Positions 9,640 through 18,396 of a stretch of 64,000 bases of DNA are shown piece by piece. Made by a program: the position numbers and the translations under genes. This DNA is from Paraburkholderia heleia NBRC 101817 (lineage in GTDB: Bacteria; Pseudomonadota; Gammaproteobacteria; Burkholderiales; Burkholderiaceae). The stretch spans positions 1 to 64,000 of the forward strand of contig NZ_BBJH01000052.1 in NCBI RefSeq assembly GCF_000739775.1, in the 5' to 3' direction. Position 1 is the stretch's first letter. Every line of letters begins with the position of its first letter. A model generated the notes under the pieces. The model made no database searches. It was not told the origin of the DNA and was given only the letters and a program-made list of their open reading frames with translations.

Positions 9640-10476
9640 GTGAACGATCCCAAAACACTCGCAGATCGCATTGAAGATCTGCTGCCCCAGACCCAATGCA
9701 CGAAGTGCGGCTATGACGGCTGCCGGCCCTATGCCGAAGCCGTCGCCGCCGGCACCGCCAACTACAACCAGTGCCCGCCCGGCGGCCTGGAAGGCGTCGG
9801 GCGCCTCGCGGCACTGCTCGGCAAACCCGTCATCCCGATCAACCCGGTCAACGGCGTGGAGCGCCCGCGTCCGGTGGCGTTCATCGACGAACAACTGTGC
9901 ATCGGCTGCACGCTGTGCATGCAGGCATGTCCCGTCGATGCGATCGTGGGTGCGCCCAAGCAGATGCACACCATCGTCAAGGATCAGTGCACGGGGTGCG
10001 ACCTGTGCGTGGCGCCCTGCCCGGTCGACTGCATCGCAATGATTCCCGTTACGGGTGAAGCGACCGGCTGGGATGCATGGACGCAGCAGCAGGCCGACGA
10101 GGCCCGCGTACGGCATGACCGGCGCGCCGCGCGCCAGGCCGCCGAACGACATGCCGCCGAGGCGCGCGCCGCGGCACGCCGCGCCGCCACGAGCGCGCCG
10201 CAAGCCCAGGCGCCGCAAGACGCCGCCACGCAGCCCGCAAGCGCACCCGCCGACGACGCCGAAGCGAAGAAGAAAGCGATCATCCAGGCCGCGCTCGAAC
10301 GTGCGCGCCGCAAGAAGGCGGAGATGGCCGAACAGGGTGTGGGACCGCGCAACGTCGAGCACGTGAGCGCCGACGTGCAGGCGCAGATCGATGCCGCCGA
10401 GGCGCGCCGCAAGCGTATCGGTATCGAGCCGGGTAAATCGGACCCAACGCCCGACGACGACACATCCGCGCGATAG
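9640..10476 (+). CDS. rsxB: Electron transport complex subunit RsxB (ferredoxin)
   Basis: 278 residues from a GTG start. An N-terminal four-cysteine motif (QCTKCGYDGC and a later NQC, residues about 19-46) binds a [4Fe-4S] cluster. Two bacterial ferredoxin motifs follow, CIGCTLCMQACP and CTGCDLCVAPCP (about residues 87-130). The last 130 residues are an Ala/Arg-rich helical tail of unknown role. In Rnf/Rsx complexes RsxB sits on the membrane and passes electrons. Here the other subunits are absent from the neighbourhood and no N-terminal membrane anchor is visible, so it may act as a soluble ferredoxin. nth lies 35 bases downstream and is probably cotranscribed. Confidence 0.88.
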   Translation: MNDPKTLADRIEDLLPQTQCTKCGYDGCRPYAEAVAAGTANYNQCPPGGLEGVGRLAALLGKPVIPINPVNGVERPRPVAFIDEQLCIGCTLCMQACPVDAIVGAPKQMHTIVKDQCTGCDLCVAPCPVDCIAMIPVTGEATGWDAWTQQQADEARVRHDRRAARQAAERHAAEARAAARRAATSAPQAQAPQDAATQPASAPADDAEAKKKAIIQAALERARRKKAEMAEQGVGPRNVEHVSADVQAQIDAAEARRKRIGIEPGKSDPTPDDDTSAR

Positions 10477-10511
10477 CGCTCCACAACGCCCCGGCCCCAC
10501 TCACAACGAGC

Positions 10512-11156
10512 ATGAACGCCACCAAGCGCCGCGCCATCTACGAAACGCTGCAAAGCCTCAACCCGCATCCCACCACCGAGCTGGAGTTCAGCACGCCGTT
10601 CGAACTCCTGATTGCCGTGATGCTCTCCGCGCAGGCCACCGACGTTTCGGTGAACAAGGCCATGCGCCGGATGTTTCCGGTCGCCAACACGCCGCAAGCG
10701 GTGCTCGCACTGGGCGAGGAAGGGGTGGCCGATTACATCAGGACGATCGGCCTTTATCGCACCAAGGCCAGGAACGTCATTGCGACGTGCCGGATTCTCG
10801 TCGAGCAATACGGCAGCGAGGTGCCGCCCACGCGCGAAGCGCTCGAAGCCCTGCCCGGCGTTGGACGCAAGACCGCGAACGTCGTGCTCAACACGGCCTT
10901 CGGCCAACCGACCATTGCCGTCGACACGCATATCTTTCGGGTTGCGAACCGAACGGGACTCGCGCCCGGCAAGGACGTGCGCGCCGTCGAAACCGCGCTC
11001 GAAAAATTCACGCCGGCCGAGTTCCGCCACGACGCGCATCACTGGCTCATCCTGCACGGGCGCTATGTGTGCAAGGCGCGCCGGCCCGAATGCTGGCATT
11101 GCGTGATCGAGCCGCTGTGCGAGTTCAAGCCGAAGACGCCGCCGCCGGAGCTCTGA
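10512..11156 (+). CDS. nth: Endonuclease III
   Basis: 214-residue DNA glycosylase/AP lyase that removes oxidised pyrimidines in base excision repair. The helix-hairpin-helix LPGVGRKTANVV carries catalytic Lys120, and AVDTHIFRVANR carries Asp138, both at E. coli numbering. The C-terminal [4Fe-4S] motif C-x6-C-x2-C-x5-C (CKARRPECWHCVIEPLC) is complete. It lies 35 bases after rsxB, a common arrangement in this group. Confidence 0.96.
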   Translation: MNATKRRAIYETLQSLNPHPTTELEFSTPFELLIAVMLSAQATDVSVNKAMRRMFPVANTPQAVLALGEEGVADYIRTIGLYRTKARNVIATCRILVEQYGSEVPPTREALEALPGVGRKTANVVLNTAFGQPTIAVDTHIFRVANRTGLAPGKDVRAVETALEKFTPAEFRHDAHHWLILHGRYVCKARRPECWHCVIEPLCEFKPKTPPPEL

Positions 11157-11249
11157 GCGAGCGCGTGCGCCCGGACGTAGAATGATCGATACAGCTGTCG
11201 CAGCACGACACCGCACGAATTAGCGCCTCACCGATACGACCGACTCAAG

Positions 11250-11684
11250 ATGTTCAATCCCAGCCGCGACGAAGTCCGCCGCTTTTTCACCGAGACCTGG
11301 CGCAAGCAGCGCGCGGGCGAAATTCTCACGCCGCTCGAGGCGATCGCCGCCGACTGGATCGTCGAGCACCCCGAATATCACGCCGAACTCGCCGACGCCG
11401 ATGCGGCCGCCGCGCAGGACTACTCGCCCGAGCGCGGCCAGAGCAATCCGTTCCTGCATCTGTCGATGCATCTCGCGATCAGCGAGCAGTTGTCGATCGA
11501 CCAGCCGCCCGGCATCCGCGCGGCCCACGACCGGCTTGCGGCACGGCTTGGCTCCACGCACGACGCGCAGCACGCGATCATGGAGTGCCTGGGCGAAACG
11601 ATCTGGGAAGCACAACGCACGAACACGCCGCCCGACACCGACGCCTATCTCATGCGCATCGAGCGCCGCGCCTCACGCGACTGA
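11250..11684 (+). CDS. DUF1841 family protein
   Basis: 144-residue soluble protein that starts MFNPSRDEVRRFF and contains NPFLHLSMHLAISEQLSID, the family signature. The function is unknown; the family is widespread in beta- and gammaproteobacteria and often lies near nth. It probably ends the rsxB-nth unit, separated from nth by 93 bases. Confidence 0.85.
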   Translation: MFNPSRDEVRRFFTETWRKQRAGEILTPLEAIAADWIVEHPEYHAELADADAAAAQDYSPERGQSNPFLHLSMHLAISEQLSIDQPPGIRAAHDRLAARLGSTHDAQHAIMECLGETIWEAQRTNTPPDTDAYLMRIERRASRD

Positions 11685-11721
11685 ATCGCAGTCGTTTCGC
11701 GACCGAGGCAAAACGAACCGC

Positions 11722-11769
11722 AAAAAAACGCCCCGCGTGGGCCTCGCCGGAAGCGAGGCCCACGCGGGG
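11722..11769 (-). terminator. Strong rho-independent terminator of the cytochrome c pair
   Basis: A perfect 17-bp stem (11731-11747 with 11753-11769) has a 5-base loop, CGGAA. On the minus strand it is followed by a run of seven T (the AAAAAAA at 11722-11728), so it ends the leftward cytochrome transcript. It may also stop readthrough from the DUF1841 side. Confidence 0.88.
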
Positions 11770-11813
11770 TGTCCGACATGATGCGGCACGCATGGCGCGC
11801 GCCGCGCTCACGC

Positions 11814-12209
11814 TTACTTCTTGTTGACGAGGTCGCCGCTGAGCGACTCGATGTACGCGGCGAGATCCTTCATGTCGCTCTGCGAAAGGCTCTGCACCTG
11901 CGCCTGCATGATCGGATTGTTGCGGCCGAGGTGCGGATTGCTCGTGCCCATCTGGTACTGGCGCAGCGCCCAGTAGATGTAATCGGCGTGCTGGCCGGCG
12001 AGCTTCGGATATTCGGGGCTCACGGGCTTGTTCAGGCCCGGGCCATGACAGGCCGCGCAGTTGTGGCTTTCGGCGAGAACCTTGCCGTTGGAGGCGTCGG
12101 CCGCGTACGCGGGATCGAGCGCGAGCGCGGCGGCCAGTGCGGCCCCGGCGAGCGCGAGCTTGATGGTTGCACCGGCAAACGAAGGCACAGCCGTGTAGGG
12201 CTTGTTCAT
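11814..12209 (-). CDS. Class I cytochrome c
   Basis: 131 residues. A signal peptide (about 1-37, ending PAYAADA) directs it to the periplasm. The haem c site is CAACH (Cys51, Cys54, His55), and the likely distal Met ligand lies in NPIMQAQV. The size and the LSQSDMKDLAAYIESL helix fit small c4/c553-like electron carriers. It is the second gene of a pair, 18 bases after the other cytochrome. The redox partners are unknown. Confidence 0.87.
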   Translation of the reverse strand: MNKPYTAVPSFAGATIKLALAGAALAAALALDPAYAADASNGKVLAESHNCAACHGPGLNKPVSPEYPKLAGQHADYIYWALRQYQMGTSNPHLGRNNPIMQAQVQSLSQSDMKDLAAYIESLSGDLVNKK

Positions 12210-12227
12210 GGATTCTCCACCTGCCGG

Positions 12228-12593
12228 TTATTTATTCGGATTGTCTTTCGACGCGGCCGTTTGCGACGCATAGTAGGCCGCGATGTCGGCGATGTCCTGT
12301 TCGGTCAGCGAGGACGCGATCGCGTGCATCGTCTCGAAATGCCGCTCGCCCTTCTTGTAGGCGAGCAACGCGTTCATGATGTACTGCGCGTTCTGGCCGC
12401 CCAGAATGGGCACGTGATAGACCTCGGGGTAGGCGGTGCGGTAGTCGGGAATACCATGACAGCCGATACACATCGCCACCTTGTCCTGACCCGCCTTCGC
12501 GTTGCCCACGATGTCCGCGTGAGCCGTGACCGCGAAGCACGCCAGCATGGTGATTGCGCCCGTGACGACGTGCTTGCCGACAATTTTTTTCAT
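12228..12593 (-). CDS. Class I cytochrome c
   Basis: 121 residues from MKKIVGKHVV. A signal peptide ends near VTAHA (residue 26) and the haem site is MCIGCHG (Cys42, Cys45, His46). FETMHAIASSLTEQDIADIAAYYASQ contains the probable Met ligand and the C-terminal helix. It is the first gene of the pair and the two probably transfer electrons together in the periplasm. The start at 12593 was chosen because the signal peptide begins there; the frame stays open further upstream without any signal-like sequence. Confidence 0.86.
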   Translation of the reverse strand: MKKIVGKHVVTGAITMLACFAVTAHADIVGNAKAGQDKVAMCIGCHGIPDYRTAYPEVYHVPILGGQNAQYIMNALLAYKKGERHFETMHAIASSLTEQDIADIAAYYASQTAASKDNPNK

Positions 12594-13013
12594 AGCATCC
12601 AACCTGGCTTGAGGGGATTCGAACGCCCGAACCGCAGGCCACGGCCTGCGCCGCATTACTGCTGTTTTACTTTTGGGGTCGCCGTGCAGGCCGAAAAAAA
12701 TCGGTCCGAGTATACCGCGACGCCGCGCCGCACGTCCACCGGCCGCGCCACGCCTGGCGGGCCTCGGAGCGCGAGGCGAAGTCCCGCCGCGGGCCCGCGG
12801 CGGCCACCCAGCGCCCTCGCGTGCGGGCTCGCCCGCAGACAACCCGGAGGAACCCTGGCACGCGCAACGGACTCGCCGCGCGCCGTCGCGAGGCGTCCGG
12901 CAGCGCCTGCACGCCGTCCCTAAAGAGCGGACCCAACGATACGCGGTGGCGCGCCGACGCAACACCCCATCTGACTTATACTGGGATTTTTTTCCCCAGC
13001 GAGCGGATTCACC
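12594..13013. other. Divergent intergenic region, cytochromes c / moxR
   Basis: 420 bases with no supported gene. A TATACT box in the minus sense near 12710 may serve the cytochromes. TTATACT at about 12976, just before moxR, may serve the plus strand. The -35 elements are not convincing. Confidence 0.45.
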
Positions 13014-13865
13014 ATGCGCGCCACGCGTTTCGAAGGCTCATCGCAATACGTCGCCACCGACGACCTGAAGCTCGCGGTCAATGCCGCGATCACGCTCAAG
13101 CGCCCCCTGCTCATCAAGGGCGAGCCCGGCACGGGCAAGACCATGCTGGCCGAAGAAGTGGCCGCGGCGCTGGGTATGCCGCTCATGCAGTGGCACATCA
13201 AGTCCACCACGAAGGCGCAGCAAGGGCTCTACGAGTACGACGCGGTATCGCGCCTGCGCGACTCGCAGCTCGGCGACGAACGCGTGAAGGACATCGCCAA
13301 CTACATCGTGAAAGGCGTGCTGTGGCAGGCGTTCGAGTCGGAGCAGCAAAGCGTGCTGCTGATCGACGAAATCGACAAGGCCGACATCGAATTTCCGAAC
13401 GACCTGTTGCGCGAACTCGACCGCATGGAGTTCTACGTCTACGAGACGCGCCAGCTCGTCAAGGCGAAACAGCGTCCGCTCGTCATCATCACGTCGAACA
13501 ACGAGAAGGAGCTGCCCGACGCCTTCCTGCGGCGCTGCTTCTTCCACTACATCAGCTTTCCCGATCCGGCGACGATGCAGCGCATCGTCGAGGTGCACTA
13601 TCCGGGCATCCGCAAGGAACTGCTCAACGCGGCCATGGAAAGCTTCTTCGAGCTGCGCAACGTCGCGGGCCTGAAGAAAAAGCCGTCTACGTCGGAGCTG
13701 CTCGACTGGCTCAAGCTCCTGCTCGCCGAAGAAATTCCGCCCGCGGCGCTGCGCGCGGCCGACGGCTCGAAGTCCGTGCCGCCGCTCGCCGGCGCGCTGC
13801 TCAAGAACGAGCAGGACATGACGCTGTTCGAGCGCCTCATCTACATGAACCGTCACAACCGTTGA
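13014..13865 (+). CDS. MoxR family AAA+ ATPase
   Basis: 283 residues. Walker A is GEPGTGKT (about residues 38-45) and Walker B is SVLLIDEIDKAD, followed by sensor 1 in LVIITSNNEKELPDAFLRRC. MoxR proteins are chaperone-like ATPases that work with a VWA-domain partner to mature or insert cofactors into a client protein. The partner is the next gene, 34 bases away. The client is not evident, since no metallo-enzyme operon is adjacent. Confidence 0.93.
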   Translation: MRATRFEGSSQYVATDDLKLAVNAAITLKRPLLIKGEPGTGKTMLAEEVAAALGMPLMQWHIKSTTKAQQGLYEYDAVSRLRDSQLGDERVKDIANYIVKGVLWQAFESEQQSVLLIDEIDKADIEFPNDLLRELDRMEFYVYETRQLVKAKQRPLVIITSNNEKELPDAFLRRCFFHYISFPDPATMQRIVEVHYPGIRKELLNAAMESFFELRNVAGLKKKPSTSELLDWLKLLLAEEIPPAALRAADGSKSVPPLAGALLKNEQDMTLFERLIYMNRHNR

Positions 13866-13899
13866 CAAGGACACCGCGCGCGAAAGCCGGAGACACCGC

Positions 13900-15072
13900 A
13901 TGCTGATCGACTTCTTCTACACGCTGCGCGACGCGAAGCTGCCGGTTTCCGTGAAGGAGTACCTCACGCTCGTCGAAGCGCTGAAGGCACGCGTGATCGC
14001 GCCCTCGCTCGACGACTTCTACTACCTCGCGCGCATGACGCTCGTGAAGGACGAGCAGTACTTCGACCGCTTCGATCAGGCGTTCGGCGCGTATTTTCGC
14101 GGCATCGAGAAGCAGTCGGAACTGGCCTTCGAGATTCCCGAAGACTGGCTCAAGAAGCGGCTGGAGCGCGACTTCACGCCCGAACAGCGCGCGCAGATCG
14201 AAGCGATGGGCGGCCTCGACAAGCTCATGGAGCGCCTCAAAGAACTGTTCGAGGAACAAAAGGAGCGCCACGAGGGCGGCAGCAAGTGGATCGGCACGGG
14301 CGGCACGTCGCCCTTCGGCCACGGCGGCTATAACCCCGAGGGCATCCGCATGGGCGGCGAAGGCGGCCAGCGCAGCGCCGTGAAAGTGTGGGACGCGCGC
14401 GCGTACCGCGACTATGACGACCAGGTCGAAATCGGCACGCGCAACATCAAGGTCGCGTTGCGCCGCCTGCGCCGCTTCGCGCGCGAAGGCGCGGCACAAG
14501 AACTCGACCTCGGCGACACGATCCGCAGCACCGCCGCGAACGCGGGCTGGCTCGACCTCAAGATGGTGCCGGAGCGCCACAACAACGTGAAAGTGCTGAT
14601 GCTGCTCGACGTGGGCGGCTCGATGGACGATCACATCAAACGTACCGAGGAGCTGTTCTCGGCCGCCAAGGCCGAATTCAAGCATCTGGAGTTCTATTAC
14701 TTCCACAACTGCGTGTACGACCACCTGTGGAAGAACAACCGCCGCCGCCACGCCGAGCGCACGCCCACGTGGGACCTGCTGCACAAGTTCACGCCCGACT
14801 ACAAGCTCATTTTCGTCGGCGACGCCACGATGAGCCCGTACGAGGTGCTTCAGCCGGGCGGCTCGGTCGAATACAACAACCCCGAAGCGGGCGCCGTCTG
14901 GCTGCGCCGCCTCGCCGACCAGTTCCCGCATTTCGCCTGGCTCAACCCCGAGCCCGAGCGGCTATGGGAGTATCGCCAGTCGGTGTCGATCATCCGCGAG
15001 ATTCTCGGCCACCGCATGTACCCGCTCACCGTCGCCGGGCTCGAAACGGCCATGCGCGTGCTGAGCAAATAG
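13900..15072 (+). CDS. VWA domain-containing protein, MoxR partner
   Basis: 390 residues. The N-terminal part (about 1-210) is of the CoxE-like type with DFFYTLRDAKLPVSVKEYL. The C-terminal von Willebrand A domain has a modified metal site DVGGSMD in place of the usual DxSxS. A flexible Gly-rich segment lies near residues 125-160. It forms a two-gene operon with the MoxR ATPase and no other subunits are nearby. Confidence 0.9.
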   Translation: MLIDFFYTLRDAKLPVSVKEYLTLVEALKARVIAPSLDDFYYLARMTLVKDEQYFDRFDQAFGAYFRGIEKQSELAFEIPEDWLKKRLERDFTPEQRAQIEAMGGLDKLMERLKELFEEQKERHEGGSKWIGTGGTSPFGHGGYNPEGIRMGGEGGQRSAVKVWDARAYRDYDDQVEIGTRNIKVALRRLRRFAREGAAQELDLGDTIRSTAANAGWLDLKMVPERHNNVKVLMLLDVGGSMDDHIKRTEELFSAAKAEFKHLEFYYFHNCVYDHLWKNNRRRHAERTPTWDLLHKFTPDYKLIFVGDATMSPYEVLQPGGSVEYNNPEAGAVWLRRLADQFPHFAWLNPEPERLWEYRQSVSIIREILGHRMYPLTVAGLETAMRVLSK

Positions 15073-15182
15073 GCACCGGCGCCCCCGACCTTTTCCGCTT
15101 TTCGAGGCGGCGCGTGCCTGAGTGTCGACAGGCCGCGCCGCCCGACGTCTTCCTCTCTACGCATAGTCTGGAGTCCACCCGC

Positions 15183-16409
15183 ATGACCGCCCCCTCCTCC
15201 CCTGACCTGCCCGCGACGTTCAGGCCGGGACCGCTGCGGCCCTTCGCCGATACCTCGGTCGCCACGATCGTGGCCGGCTTCGTCGCGATGATGACGGGCT
15301 ACACCAGCTCGCTCGTGCTGATGTTCCAGGCCGGCCAGGCCGCGCATCTGTCCGACGCGCAGATTTCCTCGTGGATCTGGGCACTTTCCATTGGCATGGC
15401 GCTCACGACCATCGGCCTGTCGCTGTGGTTTCGCGCGCCCATCGTGGTCGCGTGGTCCACGCCGGGCGCGGCGCTCCTCATCAGCTCGCTGCCGCACGTG
15501 CCCTATGCCGAGGCGATCGGCGCCTATATCGTCTGCGCCGTGCTGCTCACGGCGGTGGGCCTCACCGGCTGGTTCGACACGCTCATGAAGCGCATTCCCG
15601 CGGGTATCGCGGCGGCGCTGCTGGCGGGCATCCTGTTCGAGATCGGCATCGAGATCTTCCACGCCGCGCAGGTGCAGACGCCGCTCGTGCTCACGATGTT
15701 CTCCGGCTATCTGATCGTGAAGCGCTTCGTGCCGCGCTACGCGATCGTCGCGACGCTCGCGATCGGCGTCGCCGCCGCCGCCGCGCTCGGGCTGCTCGAC
15801 TTCAGCCACTTCCGCGTGGCGGTAGCCAAACCCGTGTTCACGATGCCGGCGTTCTCGCTCACGGCGGTGGTGAGCATCGGCATCCCGCTCTTCGTCGTGG
15901 CGATGGCCTCGCAGAACGTGCCCGGCATCGCCGTGCTGCGCGCCGACGGCTACGACCACACGGCCGCCCCCTCCTCGCCGCTCATCGCCACCACGGGCCT
16001 GGCCTCGCTCGTGCTCGCGCCGTTCGGCTCGCATGGCGTGAATCTCGCGGCCATCACGGCGGCGATCTGCACCGGCCCACACGCCCATGAGGACCGCACG
16101 AAGCGCTATATGGCGGCCGTGTGGTGCGGCATTTTCTATCTGCTCGCCGGGATCTTCGGCGCGACCATCGCGGCGCTGTTCGCGGCGTTCCCGCAGGCGC
16201 TCGTGGTGTCGATCGCGGCGCTCGCGCTGTTCGGCTCGATCATGAGCGGCCTCACCAACGCCATGCAGAACGCAAGGGAGCGCGAAGCCGCGCTCATCAC
16301 CTTCATGGTCACGGCATCGGGGCTCACGCTGCTCTCGATCGGCGCGGCGTTCTGGGGGCTCGTGGCGGGCGTGATCACCCAGTTCGTGCTGAACGCGCGG
16401 CGCGCCTGA
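15183..16409 (+). CDS. BenE family benzoate/H+ symporter-like transporter
   Basis: 408-residue inner membrane protein with about 11-12 hydrophobic segments, starting after a short tail at FADTSVATIVAGFVAMMTGY. VVAWSTPGAALL and the ICTGPHAHED region are typical of the BenE family. Family members import benzoate or related aromatic acids. No aromatic degradation genes are next to it, so the substrate is uncertain. The start at 15183 has a GGAG site about 8 bases upstream. Confidence 0.87.
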   Translation: MTAPSSPDLPATFRPGPLRPFADTSVATIVAGFVAMMTGYTSSLVLMFQAGQAAHLSDAQISSWIWALSIGMALTTIGLSLWFRAPIVVAWSTPGAALLISSLPHVPYAEAIGAYIVCAVLLTAVGLTGWFDTLMKRIPAGIAAALLAGILFEIGIEIFHAAQVQTPLVLTMFSGYLIVKRFVPRYAIVATLAIGVAAAAALGLLDFSHFRVAVAKPVFTMPAFSLTAVVSIGIPLFVVAMASQNVPGIAVLRADGYDHTAAPSSPLIATTGLASLVLAPFGSHGVNLAAITAAICTGPHAHEDRTKRYMAAVWCGIFYLLAGIFGATIAALFAAFPQALVVSIAALALFGSIMSGLTNAMQNAREREAALITFMVTASGLTLLSIGAAFWGLVAGVITQFVLNARRA

Positions 16410-16714
16410 GGCGCCTGAGCCGCCGCTTGCGCCTGCCAGCACTGCTGGCACGGTGCGTGCGGCGCGCTCGACATGCACCGCACCCGCTTGAAACGCAACG
16501 CCAGGCGTTTCCGCCATAAAATGATGAACTGAGCCGCGCCCAGACGCGCGGCACGACGCGCCCCAGCCGGCTTCCCGCGCAATCCGCGCGGGCTGGGCCG
16601 CAACGGCGCAGCACCCGTTCGCGTCCCGCCCGGCGCGCCCCAGGTTCACGCCTGAAGCGCTCCGGCCGTTCAACTCTCACCGAAGCAGGCGCGCACGCGC
16701 CCACAAGGCCTGAC
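16410..16714. other. Intergenic region upstream of transaldolase
   Basis: 305 bases with no supported gene. CATAAAAT near 16516 could be a -10 element for tal, but no matching -35 is visible. Confidence 0.4.
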
Positions 16715-17674
16715 ATGACTACCGCACTCGACCAGCTCAAGCAGTACACCACCGTCGTCGCCGATACGGGCGACTTCCAGCAATTCGTGCAGTACAAGCC
16801 GCAGGACGCGACGACCAACCCGTCGCTGATCCTCAAGGCGGTCCAGAAAGCCGAGTACCGTCCGCTGCTCGAAAAAACCGTGCGCGATCACGCGAGCGAG
16901 TCGCTCGAGTCGATCATCGACCATCTGCTGATCGCATTCGGTACCGAGATCCTCAAGATCATTCCGGGCCGCGTCTCGACCGAAGTCGATGCCCGCCTCT
17001 CGTTCGACACGAAAAAGTCGATCGACAAGGCACACCACATTATCGACCTGTACAAGCAGGCCGGCATCGGCCGCGAGCGCGTGCTGATCAAGCTCGCCTC
17101 CACCTGGGAAGGCATCCGCGCCGCCGAAGTGCTGCAAAAGGACGGCATCCGCTGCAACATGACGCTGCTGTTCTCGCTCGCCCAGGCCGCCGCGTGTGCC
17201 GAGGCGGGCGCGCAGCTCATCTCGCCGTTCGTGGGCCGCATCTACGACTGGTACAAGAAGGCCAAAGGCGCCGACTGGGACGACGCGAAGGACGGCGGCG
17301 CGAACGACCCGGGCGTGCAGTCGGTGCGCAAGATCTACGCGTACTACAAGAAGTTCGGCCACAAGACCGAGGTGATGGGCGCGAGCTTCCGCAACACGAG
17401 CCAGATCGTCGAGCTGGCCGGCTGCGACCTGCTCACCATCAGCCCGGACCTGCTGCAGAAGCTCCACGACAGCAACGAGAAGGTCGAACGCAAGCTCTCG
17501 CCGGAAGCGTTCGAGGGCGCGAAGATCGAGCGCGTGGCCGTGGACGAGCCGTCGTTCCGCTTCCAGCTCAACGAAGACGCCATGGCGACCGAGAAACTCG
17601 CCGAAGGCATCCGCGCGTTCGCCGCAGACGCGGTCAAGCTCGAAAAGATGATCGAGGAACTGCGCGCGAAATAA
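16715..17674 (+). CDS. tal: Transaldolase
   Basis: 319 residues. It transfers dihydroxyacetone units between sugar phosphates in the non-oxidative pentose-phosphate pathway. The Schiff-base lysine is Lys126 in RVLIKLASTWEG. DATTNPSLIL, CNMTLLFSLAQA and SPFVGRIYDWYK are family signatures, and the length matches the TalB class. It appears to be transcribed alone, ending at a clear terminator. Confidence 0.96.
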   Translation: MTTALDQLKQYTTVVADTGDFQQFVQYKPQDATTNPSLILKAVQKAEYRPLLEKTVRDHASESLESIIDHLLIAFGTEILKIIPGRVSTEVDARLSFDTKKSIDKAHHIIDLYKQAGIGRERVLIKLASTWEGIRAAEVLQKDGIRCNMTLLFSLAQAAACAEAGAQLISPFVGRIYDWYKKAKGADWDDAKDGGANDPGVQSVRKIYAYYKKFGHKTEVMGASFRNTSQIVELAGCDLLTISPDLLQKLHDSNEKVERKLSPEAFEGAKIERVAVDEPSFRFQLNEDAMATEKLAEGIRAFAADAVKLEKMIEELRAK

Positions 17675-17719
17675 TGCGCTGGCGCTCCAGGCAGGGCGCA
17701 TTGACGTATCGATGACCGA

Positions 17720-17754
17720 GGGCCGCACATGGCGAATGTGCGGCCCTTTGTTTT
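17720..17754 (+). terminator. Rho-independent terminator of tal
   Basis: A perfect 10-bp stem, GGGCCGCACA (17720-17729) with TGTGCGGCCC (17737-17746), is followed by TTTGTTTT. Confidence 0.88.
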
Positions 17755-17938
17755 ACACGGCGGCTCGCAACGACCGTTCCCGTGCGCCCTCTCGCAAACC
17801 CTGACGACACACCGCTCAGCCACGCCCGCGCGCGCGCCTAGAATCAGAGCAGCGGCGCAACCCGCCGCGCGATCCGGCCCCGCGCACACCCTCGCGTGAA
17901 ACCGGCCGGCCAACGTCCCGTCCGCAAGGAAACCGACG

Positions 17939-18364
17939 ATGCAAATCCAGCCCTATCTCTTTTACCCCGGCAACTGCGAGGAAGCGATCGCGTTCTATGG
18001 CGAAGCGCTCGGCGCGAAAGAAGTGATCAAGATGCGCTTCAAGGAAGCGCCGCCGGACCCCGCGCGCCCCATGCCGACCGAATTCGCCGAAAAGATCATG
18101 CATGCGACGCTGCAGATCGGCGACGCGCAAATCATGGTGTCCGACGGCGGCTGCATGACGCAGAACGACAAGTTCCTCGGCTTCGGCGTCTCGCTGACCG
18201 GGCCCGATATCGCCACGGCCGAACGCTACTTCAACGCGCTGGCCAAAGGCGGCACGGTCACGATGCCGTTTCAGAAGACCTTCTGGTCGCCCGGCTTCGG
18301 CATGCTGACCGACAAGTTCGGCGTGCCGTGGATGGTCTCGGCGCCGCACGAGCAACCCGCCTGA
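17939..18364 (+). CDS. VOC family protein, PhnB-like
   Basis: 141 residues with two beta-alpha-beta-beta-beta modules of the glyoxalase/bleomycin resistance fold. It begins MQIQPYLFYPGNCEEAIAFY and ends DKFGVPWMVS, as in PhnB-type proteins. The enzymatic role of this subfamily is not established. An AAGGAAA ribosome site precedes the ATG. It is convergent with the FUSC gene, 32 bases apart. Confidence 0.85.
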   Translation: MQIQPYLFYPGNCEEAIAFYGEALGAKEVIKMRFKEAPPDPARPMPTEFAEKIMHATLQIGDAQIMVSDGGCMTQNDKFLGFGVSLTGPDIATAERYFNALAKGGTVTMPFQKTFWSPGFGMLTDKFGVPWMVSAPHEQPA

Positions 18365-18396
18365 TCCGCCCCACGACTGCAGAAGCGCGCGCGGCG

